Shown one piece after another: positions 25,743 through 34,811 of a stretch of DNA of 64,000 nucleotides. Positions within the stretch are counted from its first letter, which is position 1; every line of letters begins with the position of its first letter. Location: assembly GCA_017614995.1 (NCBI GenBank), contig JAGAAX010000062.1, positions 20,621-84,620 on the forward strand. Direction: 5' to 3'. The notes below the pieces were generated by a model. That model saw only the letters and a program-made list of their open reading frames with translations. It did not search any database and had not been told where the DNA came from. A program made the translations under genes and the position numbers. The DNA comes from Spirochaetaceae bacterium (GTDB taxonomy: Bacteria; Spirochaetota; Spirochaetia; Treponematales; Treponemataceae).

Positions 25743-27032
25743 TTACTGAATTGTTACGCGGTTTCTGCCGTTTGTTTTGGCTTCATACATAGCGCGGTCT
25801 ACTCTGTCAAAGACACCCTTTGCATTGTCGCCGGGCTTTACTTCTGTAAGACCAATGCTGCATGTAAGACTGCCAATCTGCTCAAAATCATTTTCTGATA
25901 TTTTTTGCCTAAGCTGCTCAGCTATCTGCTTTGCTTCTTCAAATTCCAAACCATAGCAGACGCATACAAATTCTTCGCCGCCCCATCTGCCAATTTTAAT
26001 GTCATAAGACGCAAGAAAATCTACGACAAAAGCCGCAAACTGTTTGAGCACTATATCGCCGACAGAATGACCGAATTTATCGTTTACGCGCTTGAAATAA
26101 TCTATATCAAGCATCATAAGAGTAATATGTATGCCTTTTGTTTTGAAAACTTCTATTGCATTGCTTATCTCTGTTTCGATTCTTCCATGGTTGAAAACTG
26201 AAGTAAGCGCATCTTTTGAAGCCAAATCTTCATATTTTTTGAGTGTCTCAAATAATTTAATGGAATTTTCGTGAATATCCTGAACCATAAAGACAAATCT
26301 GAAATCATCTTCGTTGGTTGTGTCTGTGCGGCTGAAAATAAGCTTGACCCAGATAAACACACCGTTTAAGTTTTTCATCTGGCAGTCAAAAGATGAAGTC
26401 CGTCCGGGCAGCAGATTTTTCTTAAGATATCCGGGATCGGTACGCTCCAAAAACAGATTCTGGTCTTCGGGCCATATCATCTTTACAATCATCATGCGCC
26501 AGCTTGTATAAGCGACGGTGTAATTCATCGGGTTGCTAGAAAGTTCAGTTATATTAATGCTGTATGAAACATCTTTTATCAAATCGACATACATCGAAAA
26601 AAGATAGGTGTTCTGTATTGCGTCAAGCTTTCTGTCTGTCAAAAATTCGCGGAGATATTCGCTGTTGTCAAGCTCATCAAGAATGAACATATACTTGCAG
26701 CTCATATCGTCAATAGGATAAATAGATATCTGAATCAGATGGATTTCATCCTCAAAGTTCAGCTTAATACGGTCTACATATTTTCCTTTAAACTGACCTA
26801 TCATAGGAATAAAGACATGATAATCATCTGCAATTTTGTCTGATTTATCGCTAAAATGAAACCATAATTTTTCTACAAGATTTTTATAGCTTCCGTCTGC
26901 ATCAAGAAATTTCTCAAAAAGACCTTCCTGCTTTACAGTGTGATAGCTGTCATTCTGTGCGTCAACAATAATTATTGCGTCTACCGTTTCATAGAATAAA
27001 TTAGAAACATATTCCTTTGTGTATTCAGTCAT
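25743..27032 (-). CDS. Diguanylate cyclase with PAS-like sensory N-terminus
   Basis: In this 429-residue soluble protein the N-terminal about 270 residues look like one or two PAS-type sensor modules (AIIIVDAQNDSYHTVKQEGLFE; MNYTVAYTSWRMMIVKMIWPED). The C-terminal GGDEF domain has an intact active site GGEEF near residue 350 and DIDYFKRVNDKFGHSVGD. No RxxD inhibitory site is seen before GGEEF. It should make cyclic di-GMP. Upstream is TTGACA (27063-27058), a 16-bp spacer and TATTAG (27042-27037), only four bases before the ATG, so the transcript is probably leaderless. Confidence 0.85.
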   Translation of the reverse strand: MTEYTKEYVSNLFYETVDAIIIVDAQNDSYHTVKQEGLFEKFLDADGSYKNLVEKLWFHFSDKSDKIADDYHVFIPMIGQFKGKYVDRIKLNFEDEIHLIQISIYPIDDMSCKYMFILDELDNSEYLREFLTDRKLDAIQNTYLFSMYVDLIKDVSYSINITELSSNPMNYTVAYTSWRMMIVKMIWPEDQNLFLERTDPGYLKKNLLPGRTSSFDCQMKNLNGVFIWVKLIFSRTDTTNEDDFRFVFMVQDIHENSIKLFETLKKYEDLASKDALTSVFNHGRIETEISNAIEVFKTKGIHITLMMLDIDYFKRVNDKFGHSVGDIVLKQFAAFVVDFLASYDIKIGRWGGEEFVCVCYGLEFEEAKQIAEQLRQKISENDFEQIGSLTCSIGLTEVKPGDNAKGVFDRVDRAMYEAKTNGRNRVTIQ

Positions 27033-27113
27033 ATCCCTAATATTATTACACCTAGTTTGTCAACTTGCAATAATTATTTTGCCCTTTGAGGTTCATTTTT
27101 CTATGTGAAATTC

Positions 27114-28238
27114 CTACATTCTGACTATCTCGTACTGGCGTGAACCAAGCCCGATTTTTTCAGCGTGTTCAAGCGTTTCTTTCCATCTTATGTTCGGGTT
27201 TGAATCAAGAAAGTGGTCGTTGTGCTTATGCCAGCCCGGCTTTGCAAGATTGTCTGAAAGCTGGGAATTCGGCATCGGGTCAGACTTAAGACATGCGTCT
27301 ACACAAGCCTGATCTAGCGCAACCGGGTCAAAAGAAGCGAACATGCCGACATCGGGCAGAATAGGCGCATCGTTTTCACCATGACAGTCGCAGTTAGGCG
27401 AAATATCGCAGACAAGGCTTATGTGAAAGCTTGGTCTGCCGTCAACAACAGCTTTTGTGTATTCGGCAATTTTGCAGCCGAGAATCTCGTTTGCATTTCC
27501 GTTCGGATTGTAGATAGCGTCAAAAGAACATGCGCCAATGCAGCGGCCGCAGCCCTTGCAAATTTCCTGATTTATAAAAGCTTTTCCGGAATCATAAGAG
27601 ATTGCGTCAGAACCACATTCTTTTGAGCAGCGCTTGCAGTTTTTGCAAAGCTCCTGGTTTACGACAGGCTTTCCATGATTGTGCTGGTGCATTTTACCGG
27701 CGCGGCTGCCGCCACCCATGCCGAGGTTCTTGAGCGCACCGCCAAAGCCGGTTGCTTCATGTCCTTTAAAGTGAGTGAGCGAAATAACGATGTCAGCGTC
27801 CATTAGAGCGCGCCCGATGTAAGCTTCTTTGCAGTATTCGCCGCCGTTGACCGGCACAATCACATCGTCTGTGCCGCGGAGTCCGTCCGCAATAATAACG
27901 TGGCAGCCGGTTGTAAGCTCATTAAAGCCGTTTTCCTGCGCGCAGCTTATATGGTCAAGGGCATTTTTTCTTGAGCCGGGGTACAGTGTGTTGCAGTCTG
28001 TAAGAAAGGGTTTGCCGCCACATTCCTTTACGATGTCGGCAACAGCCTTTGCATAATTCGGACGGAGATAAGCGACATTGCCAAGCTCGCCGAAATGCAT
28101 TTTTATGGCAACAAACTTGTTCTGCATATCAATTGAAGTTATGCCTGCCTGACGGCAAAGGCGTTTCAGCTTTTCGGGCATACTCATGCCGTTATACTTT
28201 GTCCTGAAATCTGTAAAAAATACCTTTGATTTTTCCAT
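27114..28238 (-). CDS. DUF362 protein with two 4Fe-4S ferredoxin motifs
   Basis: In the 374-residue protein the N-terminal about 190 residues belong to the DUF362 fold (FVAIKMHFGELGNVAYLRP, HFKGHEATGFGGALKNLGMG). Two ferredoxin-type clusters follow, CKNCKRCSKECGSDA and CKGCGRCIGACSFDA. DUF362 proteins are cytoplasmic iron-sulphur proteins of unclear function, probably redox enzymes or electron carriers. AAGGAG precedes the ATG. It is a single gene between a diguanylate cyclase and metQ, separated from metQ by a strong terminator. Confidence 0.82.
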   Translation of the reverse strand: MEKSKVFFTDFRTKYNGMSMPEKLKRLCRQAGITSIDMQNKFVAIKMHFGELGNVAYLRPNYAKAVADIVKECGGKPFLTDCNTLYPGSRKNALDHISCAQENGFNELTTGCHVIIADGLRGTDDVIVPVNGGEYCKEAYIGRALMDADIVISLTHFKGHEATGFGGALKNLGMGGGSRAGKMHQHNHGKPVVNQELCKNCKRCSKECGSDAISYDSGKAFINQEICKGCGRCIGACSFDAIYNPNGNANEILGCKIAEYTKAVVDGRPSFHISLVCDISPNCDCHGENDAPILPDVGMFASFDPVALDQACVDACLKSDPMPNSQLSDNLAKPGWHKHNDHFLDSNPNIRWKETLEHAEKIGLGSRQYEIVRM

Positions 28239-28340
28239 ATCGTGGCGCTCCTTGTTTCTAATTGTAGAACGGTTTTTAAAAATTGGCTAGAAGAAAATTA
28301 CCGCGCCGCAAGCCACACTGCACAGACAGCGCAGAAAACA

Positions 28341-28379
28341 AAAAAGAGGCTGCCCAAAGTTTTCAGGCAGCCTCTTTTT
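28341..28379. terminator. Strong bidirectional terminator
   Basis: AAAAAGAGGCTGCC (28341-28354) pairs perfectly with GGCAGCCTCTTTTT (28366-28379) over 14 bp around an 11-nt loop, with A- and T-runs at the ends. It terminates metNIQ on the minus strand. Confidence 0.9.
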
Positions 28380-28414
28380 GTGAGCTAAAATAGATTGTTC
28401 AGTTGTTTTTCAAA

Positions 28415-29194
28415 TTAGAATACGGCTACAACTTCGCCGTTTGGATATTTTTCTGAAAGATATTTCTTAACCTTGTCAGACTGCAAAGCCTTTACAAGAG
28501 CTTTGATTTCTTCTCTGTTTTCGTTACCGGCTTTTACAGCAATAATGTTTACATAAGGAGAAGAAGAGCCTTCAACAAAAAGACCGTCTTTCTTTGCGCT
28601 CAAACCGGCAGGAAGAGCGTAGTTGCCGTTGATAACAGCACCTCCGACATCGTTGAGAGTTCTCGGCAATGTTGCAGCGTCAATTTCTTTGAACTTGAGC
28701 TTGAGCGGGTTCTTTACAATATCGATTGGTGTTGCATTGATTCCAACACCAGCTTTCAAAGTGATAAGACCTGCTTCCTGCAAAAGAAGAAGTGCACGTG
28801 CTTCGTTTGTAGGGTCGTTAGGAATGGCAATAACTGACTTCTTTTTGATGTCGCTTATTGACTTGAACTTGTTTGAATAAAGGGCAAAAGGCTCAACATG
28901 AATGCCGCCGGCATTAACAAGGTGAAAGCCCTTCTCTTTATTGAAAGATTCCATGTAAGGAATGTGCTGGTCGTAGTTTGCGTCAATATCACCTGCTTCG
29001 AGAACTTCGTTCAAAGTCGGGTAATCTGTCATCTCGATAACCTGAAGGTCAATGCCCTGTGCTTTGAGGTCATCTTTAATCAGGTTGAGAATATCTGCAT
29101 GAGGTTCTGGAGTTGCACCAACTTTAAGAACTTTCTGTGCAAATACTGATGCAGCAAGAAGCAAAACTGCTGCAATAGCAATAATCTTTTTCAT
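28415..29194 (-). CDS. metQ: Methionine-binding protein MetQ (NlpA family)
   Basis: The 259-residue protein has a signal peptide (MKKIIAIAAVLLLAASVFAQ) and the NlpA/MetQ fold: VLKVGATPEPHADIL, YPTLNEVLEAGDIDANYDQHIPYM, AIPNDPTNEARALLLLQEAGL, NGNYALPAGL. It binds D/L-methionine for MetNI. Unusually no lipobox cysteine is visible at the cleavage site, so the protein may be free in the periplasm rather than lipid-anchored. AGGAGAAAA precedes the start. It is last of metN-metI-metQ. Confidence 0.9.
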   Translation of the reverse strand: MKKIIAIAAVLLLAASVFAQKVLKVGATPEPHADILNLIKDDLKAQGIDLQVIEMTDYPTLNEVLEAGDIDANYDQHIPYMESFNKEKGFHLVNAGGIHVEPFALYSNKFKSISDIKKKSVIAIPNDPTNEARALLLLQEAGLITLKAGVGINATPIDIVKNPLKLKFKEIDAATLPRTLNDVGGAVINGNYALPAGLSAKKDGLFVEGSSSPYVNIIAVKAGNENREEIKALVKALQSDKVKKYLSEKYPNGEVVAVF

Positions 29195-29287
29195 AGTTTT
29201 TCTCCTATAAATATTGTATTCTACTTCAGTAGTAACCTACTGGGTTAGTATGTAATATGATATACATCTTATTTAAAAAGATGTCAA
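29195..29287. promoter_or_regulatory. metI-metQ spacer with a small dyad
   Basis: The 93-bp spacer contains the hairpin CAGTAG-TAAC-CTACTG (29227-29242) and an A+T-rich stretch that could hold an internal promoter for metQ. No riboswitch consensus (SAM, T-box) is seen. Confidence 0.4.
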
Positions 29288-29941
29288 CTACCTTTTTGAA
29301 AGCATTTTATTTGTTATCTTTGTTCCGGTAAACTGAATAAGCGCAACCATAATGATAATTACGATAACGGCAGAAATCATTATGTCTGTGCGGAATCTCT
29401 GGTAGCCGTAGCGGATTGCGAGGTCGCCCAAACCGCCGCCGCCCAAAGTGCCAGCCATAGCAGAATAGCTTACAAGGTTGATGACTGTAAGCGTAATGCC
29501 CGAAACAACAGACGGCATAGATTCCGGCACTAAAACCTTGTAGATTATCTGCCAGTTTGTAGAACCCATTGCACGCGCAGCCTGCACTACTCCAGGGTCA
29601 ACCTCGTTGAGCGCGGTTTCTGTAATTCTTGCCACAAAAGGCGCGGCGGCTATAGACAGCGGAATGATTGTAGCAAGTGTGCCGACAGCAGTACCCAAAA
29701 TGAGGCGCGTAAGCGGCAGAAGCACAATCATCAAAATTACAAACGGGAACGAGCGCAGTACATCTATAATGCGGCTCAACACGAGATTAAAGCCGGCTTT
29801 CGGCGTAATTCCGTATTTGTTTGTAATGTTTAGAAGAACACCGAGCGGAAAACCGATTAAAACCGCAAAAAACGTAGAACAAAAAACCATCAAAAGTGTC
29901 TCTAATGTCGAAGTTCCGACTAAAACTAAAATCTGCTGCAT
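29288..29941 (-). CDS. metI: Methionine ABC transporter permease MetI
   Basis: The 217-residue permease has five TM helices and the MetI EAA loop (ALNEVDPGVVQAARAMGSTNWQIIYKVLVPESMPS). It forms a dimeric membrane channel with MetN. Nine bases separate it from metN. The sequence is full length and without oddities. Confidence 0.92.
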   Translation of the reverse strand: MQQILVLVGTSTLETLLMVFCSTFFAVLIGFPLGVLLNITNKYGITPKAGFNLVLSRIIDVLRSFPFVILMIVLLPLTRLILGTAVGTLATIIPLSIAAAPFVARITETALNEVDPGVVQAARAMGSTNWQIIYKVLVPESMPSVVSGITLTVINLVSYSAMAGTLGGGGLGDLAIRYGYQRFRTDIMISAVIVIIIMVALIQFTGTKITNKMLSKR

Positions 29942-29950
29942 TCTGTCCTC

Positions 29951-30976
29951 CTATTTTTTCTGTACACGCACGTTATTTTCTGAAAGCCATGCAACCGCCT
30001 TAGCGACGGCAGATTCTTCACCTGAAATATCGGCTTCCATATAGCCAACGTCCTCGTCAGGCAGATGCGCAATGCCGGCGGCAAGAATATTGAAGCACAC
30101 ATCAAATTCTTTTGCCATTCTGCACAAAACAGGCTCGCCGGTCGCGCTTCCCAAAAAGTGAAGTAGATACGAGCCCTTCTTTTCAGTCCACTTTACAATG
30201 CCGTCTTTAGCATCAGATGAACTAAGCGAAATATTTTTGATAAAATCGCGGGTTGTCTCTGTCTTTGGATTTGTAAAAATATCTTTGACTTTGCCACATT
30301 CAACTACGCGGCCGTTCTCAATTACGGCAACACTCTCGCATGCGTCGCGCACAACTTCCATCTGGTGCGTAATCATTACAACAGTGAGATTCATCTTCTG
30401 CTGAATCTCTTTTATAAGACTTAGAATCTGCTGCGTTGTGTTCGGGTCAAGCGCGCTCGTAGCTTCATCACAGAAAAGAATCTCCGGCTCTGCGGCAAGT
30501 GCGCGCGCAATTGCCACGCGCTGCTTCTGACCGCCGCTCAAAGTGCTTATCGGCGCGTTCTCGCGGTCACTGAGCCCGACAAGCGCAAGCATTTCTTTAA
30601 CTTTGGCAGCAATTTTTTCTTTTGGAACACCGGCAATCTCAAGCGGATAAGCCACGTTTTTTCCGGCTGTACGGGAAGAAAAGAGATTGAAATTCTGAAA
30701 AATCATGCCGATTTTGCGCCGTTCGGCAATCAGCTCTTTTTTAGGCAGATTGTCCACGCGCTTGTCGCCGTAAAAGACTTTGCCAGAGTCCGGCTTTTCA
30801 AGCATACTTACAAGCCGCACAAGAGAGCTTTTGCCTGCGCCGCTTTTTCCGATTATGCCGAAAACCGTATTTTCCGGAATATCGAGAGAAACGCCGTCAA
30901 CAGCATGAATTACCTGCTTCTGTCCGTTATCTACAGAATCATAAGATTTATTTAAATTCTCAAGTTTAATTTGCAT
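29951..30976 (-). CDS. metN: Methionine ABC transporter ATPase MetN
   Basis: The 341-residue ATPase has Walker A GKSGAGKSS, signature LSGGQKQRVAIA, Walker B ILFCDEATSALD and MITHQ, followed by a C-terminal NIL-type regulatory domain (about 265-341) that lets intracellular methionine inhibit transport. It is first gene of the metNIQ operon. No ribosome site is seen before the ATG; TTATTAG lies just upstream, so a leaderless message is possible. Confidence 0.92.
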   Translation of the reverse strand: MQIKLENLNKSYDSVDNGQKQVIHAVDGVSLDIPENTVFGIIGKSGAGKSSLVRLVSMLEKPDSGKVFYGDKRVDNLPKKELIAERRKIGMIFQNFNLFSSRTAGKNVAYPLEIAGVPKEKIAAKVKEMLALVGLSDRENAPISTLSGGQKQRVAIARALAAEPEILFCDEATSALDPNTTQQILSLIKEIQQKMNLTVVMITHQMEVVRDACESVAVIENGRVVECGKVKDIFTNPKTETTRDFIKNISLSSSDAKDGIVKWTEKKGSYLLHFLGSATGEPVLCRMAKEFDVCFNILAAGIAHLPDEDVGYMEADISGEESAVAKAVAWLSENNVRVQKK

Positions 30977-31085
30977 AGGCTAATAATGCTGTTTATGGGA
31001 ATTTTTTTCAATCCTTTTTCAGCTAAGAATCATTTGCGCGCAAAAAAAATGTACATTTTTTCCTATAAACTTAGTAGATTTGTGA

Positions 31086-31091
31086 TATAAT
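31086..31091 (+). promoter_or_regulatory. Extended -10 element before the hairpin-chain leader
   Basis: TGATATAAT (31083-31091) is an extended -10; no clear -35. Transcription would start near 31098 and produce a leader of about 165 nt to the ATG at 31263. Confidence 0.5.
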
Positions 31092-31107
31092 CTACGATAA
31101 GGAGTTA

Positions 31108-31250
31108 GGATAAAAAGCCGTCTAAAATGTCGCCGGCTTTTTATCCTACAAGTTTGCGTTGCAAACTTGCTTATCAACTGCCACTTCTCATTACATTGCG
31201 AAGTGGCTTAAAAAGTCAATCGATTGTTGAAACAATCCTCTTGACTTTTT
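31108..31250 (+). promoter_or_regulatory. Leader with four consecutive perfect hairpins
   Basis: H1 GGATAAAAAGCCG/CGGCTTTTTATCC (31108-31120/31134-31146), H2 CAAGTTTGC/GCAAACTTG (31149-31157/31161-31169, loop GTT), H3 GCCACTTC/GAAGTGGC (31180-31187/31200-31207), H4 AAAAAGTCAA/TTGACTTTTT (31210-31219/31241-31250) with GATTGT/ACAATC nested inside. All stems are perfect. H4 ends in TTTTT immediately before the ribosome site, so it could act as a terminator. Confidence 0.75.
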
Positions 31251-31262
31251 ATGGAGGAAAAC

Positions 31263-31661
31263 ATGAAAGAAGTTTTTGACTTTATAAAAAAATGCGGAAC
31301 TTATTATCTTGCAACAGTTGAAGGCGACCAGCCGAGAGTGCGTCCGTTCGGCACAATAGACATTTTTGAGGACAAGCTCTACATTCAGACCGGCAAATCA
31401 AAGCCTGTCTCAAAACAGATTGGAGTAAACCCAAAAGTTGAATTGAGCTGCTTTGACGGCGCAACCGGCGTATGGCTCAGACTTGCCGGCGAGCTTGTAA
31501 ACGACGACAGAGTTGAAGCCAAAAAGCACATGCTCGACAACTACCCTCATCTTCGCAGCATGTATAATGAAAACGACAGCAACTCTCAGGTTCTTTACTT
31601 TAAAAATGCCACAGCTACTTTTGCAAGCCTCGGCGGCGCACCAAAAGTTGTAAAGTTCTAA
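31263..31661 (+). CDS. Pyridoxamine-5'-phosphate-oxidase-like flavin split-barrel protein
   Basis: The 132-residue protein has the FMN-binding split-barrel pattern: CGTYYLATVEGDQPRVRPFGTIDIFEDKLYIQTGKSKPVSKQI, then VELSCFDGATGVWLRLAGELV. Proteins of this size are usually FMN- or F420-dependent reductases of unknown substrate rather than PdxH itself. I chose the ATG at 31263 because GGAGG lies eight bases upstream; the ATG at 31251 overlaps that site. Expression may be governed by the four-hairpin leader. Confidence 0.8.
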   Translation: MKEVFDFIKKCGTYYLATVEGDQPRVRPFGTIDIFEDKLYIQTGKSKPVSKQIGVNPKVELSCFDGATGVWLRLAGELVNDDRVEAKKHMLDNYPHLRSMYNENDSNSQVLYFKNATATFASLGGAPKVVKF

Positions 31662-31678
31662 GCATCTTTTGCACAACG

Positions 31679-31732
31679 GAATCTTCTATTGAAAATCTTT
31701 GCGTATTTACGCATTTATTTAATAGAAGATTC
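31679..31732. terminator. Nested hairpin between convergent genes
   Basis: GAATCTTCTATT (31679-31690) pairs perfectly with AATAGAAGATTC (31721-31732). TGCGTA/TACGCA (31700-31705/31708-31713) nests inside. It lies between the convergent split-barrel and helicase genes; the T-rich tract is weak. Confidence 0.5.
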
Positions 31733-31767
31733 TTATTTCTCCTGTATTACAAACAGTCAAACAATAA

Positions 31768-34653
31768 TTATTTTTCAGGAGAAAACCCTTTTGAAATTTC
31801 TTTTTCTGAAGCAGGTTCTGGAGAAAGTCCATTCATCCGATAATAATCTTCATTCCAGATGATATTGTTGCAACCTTTTCCATCATATGAATAGTTCGTA
31901 CATCCCAAAAAAAATCTACCATCTTTTTGTCTTTTTGCAATCAAATATCCATCACACTTGTCGCATTTTTGTACGGCGAGCTTTCCTGCTTCAATTTTAT
32001 TTGTCATAAAGTCACAAATTTCAGGATCATTCATACAAATCCATAAATTTAAACCATATGCTGGCTTAATTTTCCTTTGCAAAGGATAACCACACATTGG
32101 ACAAAATCTTTTAAAAGCTGTACCACTTTTTATATCTTCACTCCAATCACCTTTGAGAACAACATTCTTATAATCATGCTTTATTTCTAATAAGAATTCA
32201 GATGGATTTTGTTCTGGAGCAATAAAATAAACACGATTTTTAGTACGCGTCATAGCAACATAAAAAAGGCGGCGTTCTTCAGCAGATTCTATTGAATCAT
32301 CTCGTTTGACTACATAATTCAAAACAGGATCATCTTCGATTTTAGACGGAAACCCATAAGTTTCATTTTTTCCATTTATTATAATAATATTATCATATCC
32401 TAGCCCCTTTGATGCATGAGCTGTCATAAATGTTATTTTGAGTTCTGGATACTTTAAACATTTTATTTTACTTCCCAAATTTTTATATTCAAAAAGACTG
32501 GAATGTTCCAAATTTTTTCCGTCAAATCCGAAACGTCCTAACAACAAAATCTCTTGTTTTTTTGAATCTTTTCCTTCCTGGTTATTGAATTCAACAATTT
32601 GTCCTAAAGCTGCCTCTACAGCTTTAGCAAAATTATATAATGCTCCACTTTCCTTTTTTGCGTTTTTTTCTTTTTTAGTTGCATCATAAGTATAAATAAT
32701 TACAGGGTCTTTTATGGTTTTTGGAGATTTAAGGCTTTTTTGAATTTGTGCTGTATTCTTTTGAATGAAATTGCCTGCTATATCTATAACTTCTTGTGAA
32801 TTTCGATAAGTCTTTGTAATTTTTAGAAGTTCGGCATATCCCATGATTTTTTCAAACTGAGTAAATAATGTAATATCAGAACCACTAAAAGCATAAATAG
32901 ATTGCCAGTCATCACCAACTGCGATTATTTTAGCAGATGTAACATCATGTAATGCACCAACCAAATCAAAGCGTTGACGAGAAATATCTTGATATTCATC
33001 AACAATGATATATTTAAAATCAATTTGTTGTTTCAGTGTTTTTGATTCTTTCAATAATTTTGCAGATTTATTTATCATGTCAGAAAAATCAATTGCATTA
33101 TATTTATGCAAATATCTCTCATATTCAAGATAACATTCTTTACAAATTCTAAGAAATAATTTTGTACGGACATTATTAGATTGTGTTAACCATTCATCAA
33201 ATTTTTCAACTTCATAACCATTAGTCTTAAAATTTGAAATAAATCTGTCAACAAGATTTATTAATTTTCGTATATACCGACTTCCGTCTTGATTTGAAAT
33301 TTTCTGCATAACTTCTTTATTGTCACGAGGATTCAAAACAAAGCCAGCCCATTCCAATTGTTTTCGTAAATGTTCAAGCATCGGAATACCATCATCAAAT
33401 TCTGAAAAAGTATAAAGAAGCGTTGTCCCATGTTTCTTGTGCAAAGCTACTTTGTCATGTACAGCTTTTTTATATTTTTCAAGTTCTTCCTGAGAATAAC
33501 GATTTGAATCACCTGATTGGGTTATTCCAAAATGTTCAATGTATGCATCTTTTCCATTCTGATGAATTATAAAATCTGGTGTATAAGGCTTTTTTGAATT
33601 TTCAATATTGAACTTATATCGTGGTTCATATTCATAATCGATATTATTTAGATACAAAAAGTTGGCAATTCTAACTTCTTCATACGAACGTAAAATTTCA
33701 TTTTGGATAGTACGATGTTCTTTCTGTCTATTATTCTTTATTTCAATATTATAATTAACTTCGCCAATCTCACTTTTTATTGTAGAAAAATTTGAATTGG
33801 CTAGTTTTACATATAATTCTTTTTTATCTTTTGCCTGAACAGGAGCATCAAAATAAGTAGCAAAAAATTGTATTAAATCATCAACAAGTTTATGATTCTG
33901 CAAGACTGAATCACGAAAATAATCTTCAAGTACAAAATAAAGTTTATCACTTGAAACAATATTTAATTTTTCTTCTGAATCTTTATGAAGAATTGCATTC
34001 CCTGTTGAATGAAAAGTCGTAATTGGGCAATCAATTTTCAACTGTTTATTGATTTTTTCTTTAAGTTCACCGACAGCTTTATTTGTAAATGAAACAACAA
34101 GTATTTCCTGCGGTTTGATATTCTGCTTTTCAACAAGATATTTTACTTTTGCAGCAACTGTTGTAGTTTTGCCAGCTCCAGCTCCTGCAATTACAAGACA
34201 ATAATCTTCATCTGTCAAAACAACCTTACGTTGATCTTCATCGAGCATGATATTGCTGTCAATTTCATCCAAAATTGTATCAAGATATACTTTTTCTGAT
34301 TCAAGTTTTTGTGAAATAAAAATTTTATTATGGTTGGCAACAAGGTTTTCTATATTTGAATATCTTTCTAAAACGGAAAGAATTGACTCTGATAGAATTC
34401 CATTTTTCTTAGAAAAATCATCAAGAAGTTCATCTTCTTTTAATTTTTTGAAATATGAAACTGTTTCTATATACAATTCAAATTCTTTGAGATAATCACT
34501 TTTCGGAATATAAGCATCATTAGAAAGAAGATTGTCAATAAATTCATTTAATCGACATATCTTCTGCAAATTAGGATTATCTGATAAAGAGTTAGAATCC
34601 AAAGTTGAGAGTTTGTTAGATTCTTTTCCAAAAATTCTGCTAAGAATAGACAT
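31768..34653 (-). CDS. UvrD/HelD-like DNA helicase with C-terminal zinc fingers
   Basis: The 961-residue superfamily 1 helicase has Walker A AGAGAGKTTT (about 155-163), motif II VDEYQD (about 551), GDDWQSIYAFSGSD, and the C-terminal AMTRTKNRVYF motif. Between motifs Ia and II is a HelD-like insert with LRSYEEVRIANFL and YTPDFIIHQNGKDAYIEHFG, resembling a degenerate endonuclease-type fold. The last about 110 residues carry C4 zinc ribbons (CPMCGYPL about 853; CDKCDGYL and LGCTNYSYDGKGC) like topoisomerase C-termini. It should unwind DNA 3' to 5' in repair or recombination; a defence role is possible but unproven. It is A+T-rich relative to its neighbours and stands alone. Confidence 0.85.
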   Translation of the reverse strand: MSILSRIFGKESNKLSTLDSNSLSDNPNLQKICRLNEFIDNLLSNDAYIPKSDYLKEFELYIETVSYFKKLKEDELLDDFSKKNGILSESILSVLERYSNIENLVANHNKIFISQKLESEKVYLDTILDEIDSNIMLDEDQRKVVLTDEDYCLVIAGAGAGKTTTVAAKVKYLVEKQNIKPQEILVVSFTNKAVGELKEKINKQLKIDCPITTFHSTGNAILHKDSEEKLNIVSSDKLYFVLEDYFRDSVLQNHKLVDDLIQFFATYFDAPVQAKDKKELYVKLANSNFSTIKSEIGEVNYNIEIKNNRQKEHRTIQNEILRSYEEVRIANFLYLNNIDYEYEPRYKFNIENSKKPYTPDFIIHQNGKDAYIEHFGITQSGDSNRYSQEELEKYKKAVHDKVALHKKHGTTLLYTFSEFDDGIPMLEHLRKQLEWAGFVLNPRDNKEVMQKISNQDGSRYIRKLINLVDRFISNFKTNGYEVEKFDEWLTQSNNVRTKLFLRICKECYLEYERYLHKYNAIDFSDMINKSAKLLKESKTLKQQIDFKYIIVDEYQDISRQRFDLVGALHDVTSAKIIAVGDDWQSIYAFSGSDITLFTQFEKIMGYAELLKITKTYRNSQEVIDIAGNFIQKNTAQIQKSLKSPKTIKDPVIIYTYDATKKEKNAKKESGALYNFAKAVEAALGQIVEFNNQEGKDSKKQEILLLGRFGFDGKNLEHSSLFEYKNLGSKIKCLKYPELKITFMTAHASKGLGYDNIIIINGKNETYGFPSKIEDDPVLNYVVKRDDSIESAEERRLFYVAMTRTKNRVYFIAPEQNPSEFLLEIKHDYKNVVLKGDWSEDIKSGTAFKRFCPMCGYPLQRKIKPAYGLNLWICMNDPEICDFMTNKIEAGKLAVQKCDKCDGYLIAKRQKDGRFFLGCTNYSYDGKGCNNIIWNEDYYRMNGLSPEPASEKEISKGFSPEK

Positions 34654-34811
34654 TAAAGAGCCCTAGCCAATGATATAGTATTTTAACATATGAATAATTT
34701 TTTTTGAAGAAGGTTTGTAAATTCAACATTTTGAATAACATCAAAAACATCAGCTTTAAAAACACCGCTAATAGCGCTATAATCAAGAAAACGTCCGGAG
34801 TGCATGAGTAT

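Noticed and set aside
29195..29287. SAM riboswitch or T-box upstream of metQ
   Set aside because: Only a six-base-pair dyad is seen; none of the conserved aptamer words are present.
31126..31266. Leader peptide of 46 codons through the hairpin chain
   Set aside because: The frame is open, but its ATG lacks a well-placed ribosome site, and the sequence is explained by the hairpins.
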